Part shown: in pieces, positions 54,927 through 64,000 of the stretch
Position numbering within the stretch: the stretch's first letter is position 1
How the letters are laid out: every line of letters begins with the position of its first letter
Assembly (NCBI GenBank): GCA_014281115.1
Contig: JACONQ010000010.1
Coordinates: 2,666,001 to 2,730,000 of the forward strand
Reading direction: 5' to 3'
Source: Laburnicola sp. R22_1
Taxonomy: Eukaryota; Ascomycota; Dothideomycetes; Pleosporales; Didymosphaeriaceae
Length of the DNA stretch: 64,000 bases
Translations under genes and position numbers: made by a program
Notes under the pieces: model-generated
Seen by the model: only the letters and a program-made list of their open reading frames with translations
Databases searched by the model: none
Told to the model about the DNA's origin: nothing

Positions 54927-55571
54927 TGTTACGATCCTTGTAGGTAGCTAGTCTACAAGAGGTAGGATTAGTTCTTAGGTAGGAGCAACTGAAGCGGTAG
55001 AAAGGGTTTAATTATGTGGCGTTAAATTAACTACCTAGGGGTAGCACAACAAAGGCTTTTATCTTAAATAATATAACAAAAAAAAAGCCCCGTACTTAGT
55101 AATTAAAAAATAAGTATAAAAAGGTAGTTATAAAAATACGCGTTTAAATTGCTAAGCAAGCTTAGTAGTCTTAGTAGTTTTAGTGTAGGGCTGCTTTTAT
55201 AAGCAAAATTTTTATAATGAGGCTACTTAGAACTTTAAAAGAGCGTAGATAAAATAGCTTTAGTGCTACTATATTATAGTTATATATTTTTATTATAATG
55301 GTTCGTGGCTGTATCCCTGCTAGTCATTCACCATTATCTTTCCTTTCACACCCTAATAGCGCCTTTCACCTTATAGAAGGCGCCTTTCCTAGTTAGTATT
55401 AGCGCGTAGTTCGCGTGGGCCTGTGCCCTACGCCGCCCACTATATAAGTAAGGGCCCCCTAGTTTCCTTTCTTATCCCCCATCTTAGTATAGTCTTAATT
55501 TAGTTATCTCTTTCAACCATACTAGCTATCCCCGAGAGGTTTGCCCTATAAGGCCGTGTACCGCCCTTACA
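54927..55571. repeat. LTR-like segment (645 bp, TG...CA ends)
   Basis: Starts TGTTACGATCCTTG and ends CCGCCCTTACA, the TG...CA form of long terminal repeats. It is less mutated than its surroundings at 55300-55570 and contains a TATATAAG-type element at ~55440. Orientation is uncertain. It lies where the 3' LTR of the minus-strand gypsy element would be expected. No second LTR was found in the window, and no clear target duplication. Confidence 0.5.
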
Positions 55572-56299
55572 TTTATTCTCTACTATTTTAATTATTATAA
55601 ATAATATAAGTTATATTAATAGGTATATACTATTTCTTATAAGTAAAATAAGGTTAATATATACTAAAAATACTATTGCTTTATTACTATATTAAGGTTA
55701 TTTTTAATAAATTTTTACTATTTATTTATATTTTACTATTTATCTAGGTAATAATATTATTTCTAAAAAGTACATACTACTATTAAAAAGTATATACTAT
55801 AGTTTTATACTATTACTACTAAAATAATAATACTAGAGTTTTATTTTATCTATAAGATAATTATTTATAAGAGCCTAGTATATTAAATTATTTAAAAGGT
55901 AATTTTTATATACTAGCTAGATTAGTAGTTTATTTAGTTTTTAATAACTAGTAAGTCTATATTTGTCTACTATTTAAGAGCGTCTAAGGGAGGCGCGAAG
56001 CCCACTAATAGAATAGTAGTATTTAGGATAGAGGCTATAGTATATAAGTATAAGAGAACTATAGAAGTATTACGTATATATAGGATAGAGTTATTACGCT
56101 ATAGTATATAAGTATATAGTAGTAATACCTATATAAGGTAAGAGGTAGACTATATACATAGCCTTACTTAGAATCTTGCTTAAAACTACGCTAGTTCTAA
56201 AGAAGAAATAGCTAAGGATAATGTAAGTGAGGGGGCTACACCTTAGATTAGTAACACTACTCTCCACCCCTATAGTAGCAACTCTAGTGCTACTAAGAT

Positions 56300-63000
<6,701 letters not shown>

Positions 63001-64000
63001 ACGTGTAATCTAAGTTACTTAGTCCGCTCTCTTCTAATAATAGTTATTATGATAATTTTATTCCTACTTATTTATTAACCTTTTTTCTTTTTCTAATTAT
63101 AGTTTATTACTCTAATATTGCAAATAGAATAATTATAGCAATAACCTATATTGTTAGAATAATACTATACCTATTTATATTGGGAAAATTTTAAAAAAAA
63201 TATTAAAACAATTTAGAATTATAGAATAAGACCCACGTAATTTTTATACTTTAGTACTACTAGGTATATAACTATTATATATAACTATAGCTAGTAGAGA
63301 ACTTACCTTAACATAATAATATTTAGTATTATTATATTGTTTTTTTATCTATTAGTAGAATTTCTTTTTCTGGCGATTATAATATAATTGCCTTAAACTT
63401 AACTCCGCTAGAGTTGTCTCTACTTGCGCCTATAGGCGCAATTCTTACTATACTTACTTTAGGTATTAGCTATTAATAATATAAATATACTAATAATTAA
63501 CTTATAGCACTTAACTTATAGAGTATATATTTAAGTCTTTTTAATATATAATTTACACTATGTATTTTACTAACTATATATAGTAAATTTATATTATTTA
63601 AAAGATATTAGTATTAATATAGGTCTATTATAGTGGGAGAATAGTTATATAAAAATATTAGCTAGTAATAGTCTTTTAATAATATCTAATTCTAGCCTTC
63701 TATAAAATTACCTAAAGCTACGAGTATATAATTGCACTTTAGGGAGTTATAAGAAGCTATTAAATACTACTATAGTGTTTAATTTCGAAGGTTCCTTAAG
63801 TAGTAATCTTTAGGAGAAAATTACAGCTAGTATGCTAGCGCCTATATATAGCCACTCTAGTGTCTTTAAAGAAGGTGCCGTTTCCTAGTTTTACTTTTAA
63901 CTAGTTACTCTAATAAGTAACCTAAGCCTAAAATATATAGTTATAATCTACTAGTACTATATAGCAAAAGAATAATTTACTTTAAGTTACTTTAGAAAAA

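Overview
The window is a piece of a filamentous ascomycete (Pezizomycotina) genome, most likely Dothideomycetes. Genes carry short GT-AG introns of about 45-130 bp, and families typical of these fungi are present: Zn2Cys6, HET, PTH11-like, RTA1, phytoene desaturase and small secreted proteins. Gene-bearing DNA of mixed to high GC alternates with AT-rich blocks that are full of stop codons and TpA and poor in CpA/TpG. This is the usual outcome of repeat-induced point mutation (RIP). The phylum is well supported; the class is inference.

Layout. 1-1.0 kb: AT-rich tract without genes. 1.9-6.1 kb: Zn2Cys6 regulator, short-chain dehydrogenase, BTB-like hypothetical protein. 6.55-10.45 kb: hAT-type element with an exact 8-bp target duplication, carrying an inserted Fot1/pogo element. 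10.5-17.4 kb: small hypothetical protein, small secreted protein, 142-bp hairpin repeat, PTH11-like 7TM receptor, phytoene desaturase (carB/al-1 type). 18.4-21.7 kb: housekeeping pair, nucleolar GTPase Nog2 and a mitochondrial small-subunit ribosomal protein, divergent from a 186-bp promoter. 22.8-24.2 kb: SRR1-like gene broken by three stop codons and a frameshift. 24.6-25.0 kb: diverged minisatellite. 25.7-26.7 kb: aldo-keto reductase. 28-29.8 kb: second pogo-like element. 30.5-36.9 kb: an Argonaute with N, PAZ, MID and PIWI regions but lacking two slicer residues, and a HET-domain protein, both on the minus strand. 37.5-39.3 kb: two small membrane proteins. 39.45-45.26 kb: three TA-flanked transposons nested inside each other. 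45.6-54.7 kb: flavin monooxygenase, F-box-like protein with a zinc finger, secreted protein, frameshifted RTA1-like gene, small hypothetical protein, cysteine-containing secreted protein. 54.75-64 kb: AT-rich block with an LTR-like segment and a RIP-degraded Ty3/gypsy retrotransposon on the minus strand.

The most striking locus is 30.5-36.9 kb: an Argonaute predicted to be slicer-deficient and altered in its 5'-phosphate pocket, next to a HET-domain gene, in a window dominated by RIP-inactivated transposons. The window also allows insertions to be ordered in time by nesting and by the degree of RIP. Exon coordinates were worked out by hand from splice signals, reading frame and family conservation; no database search was possible.
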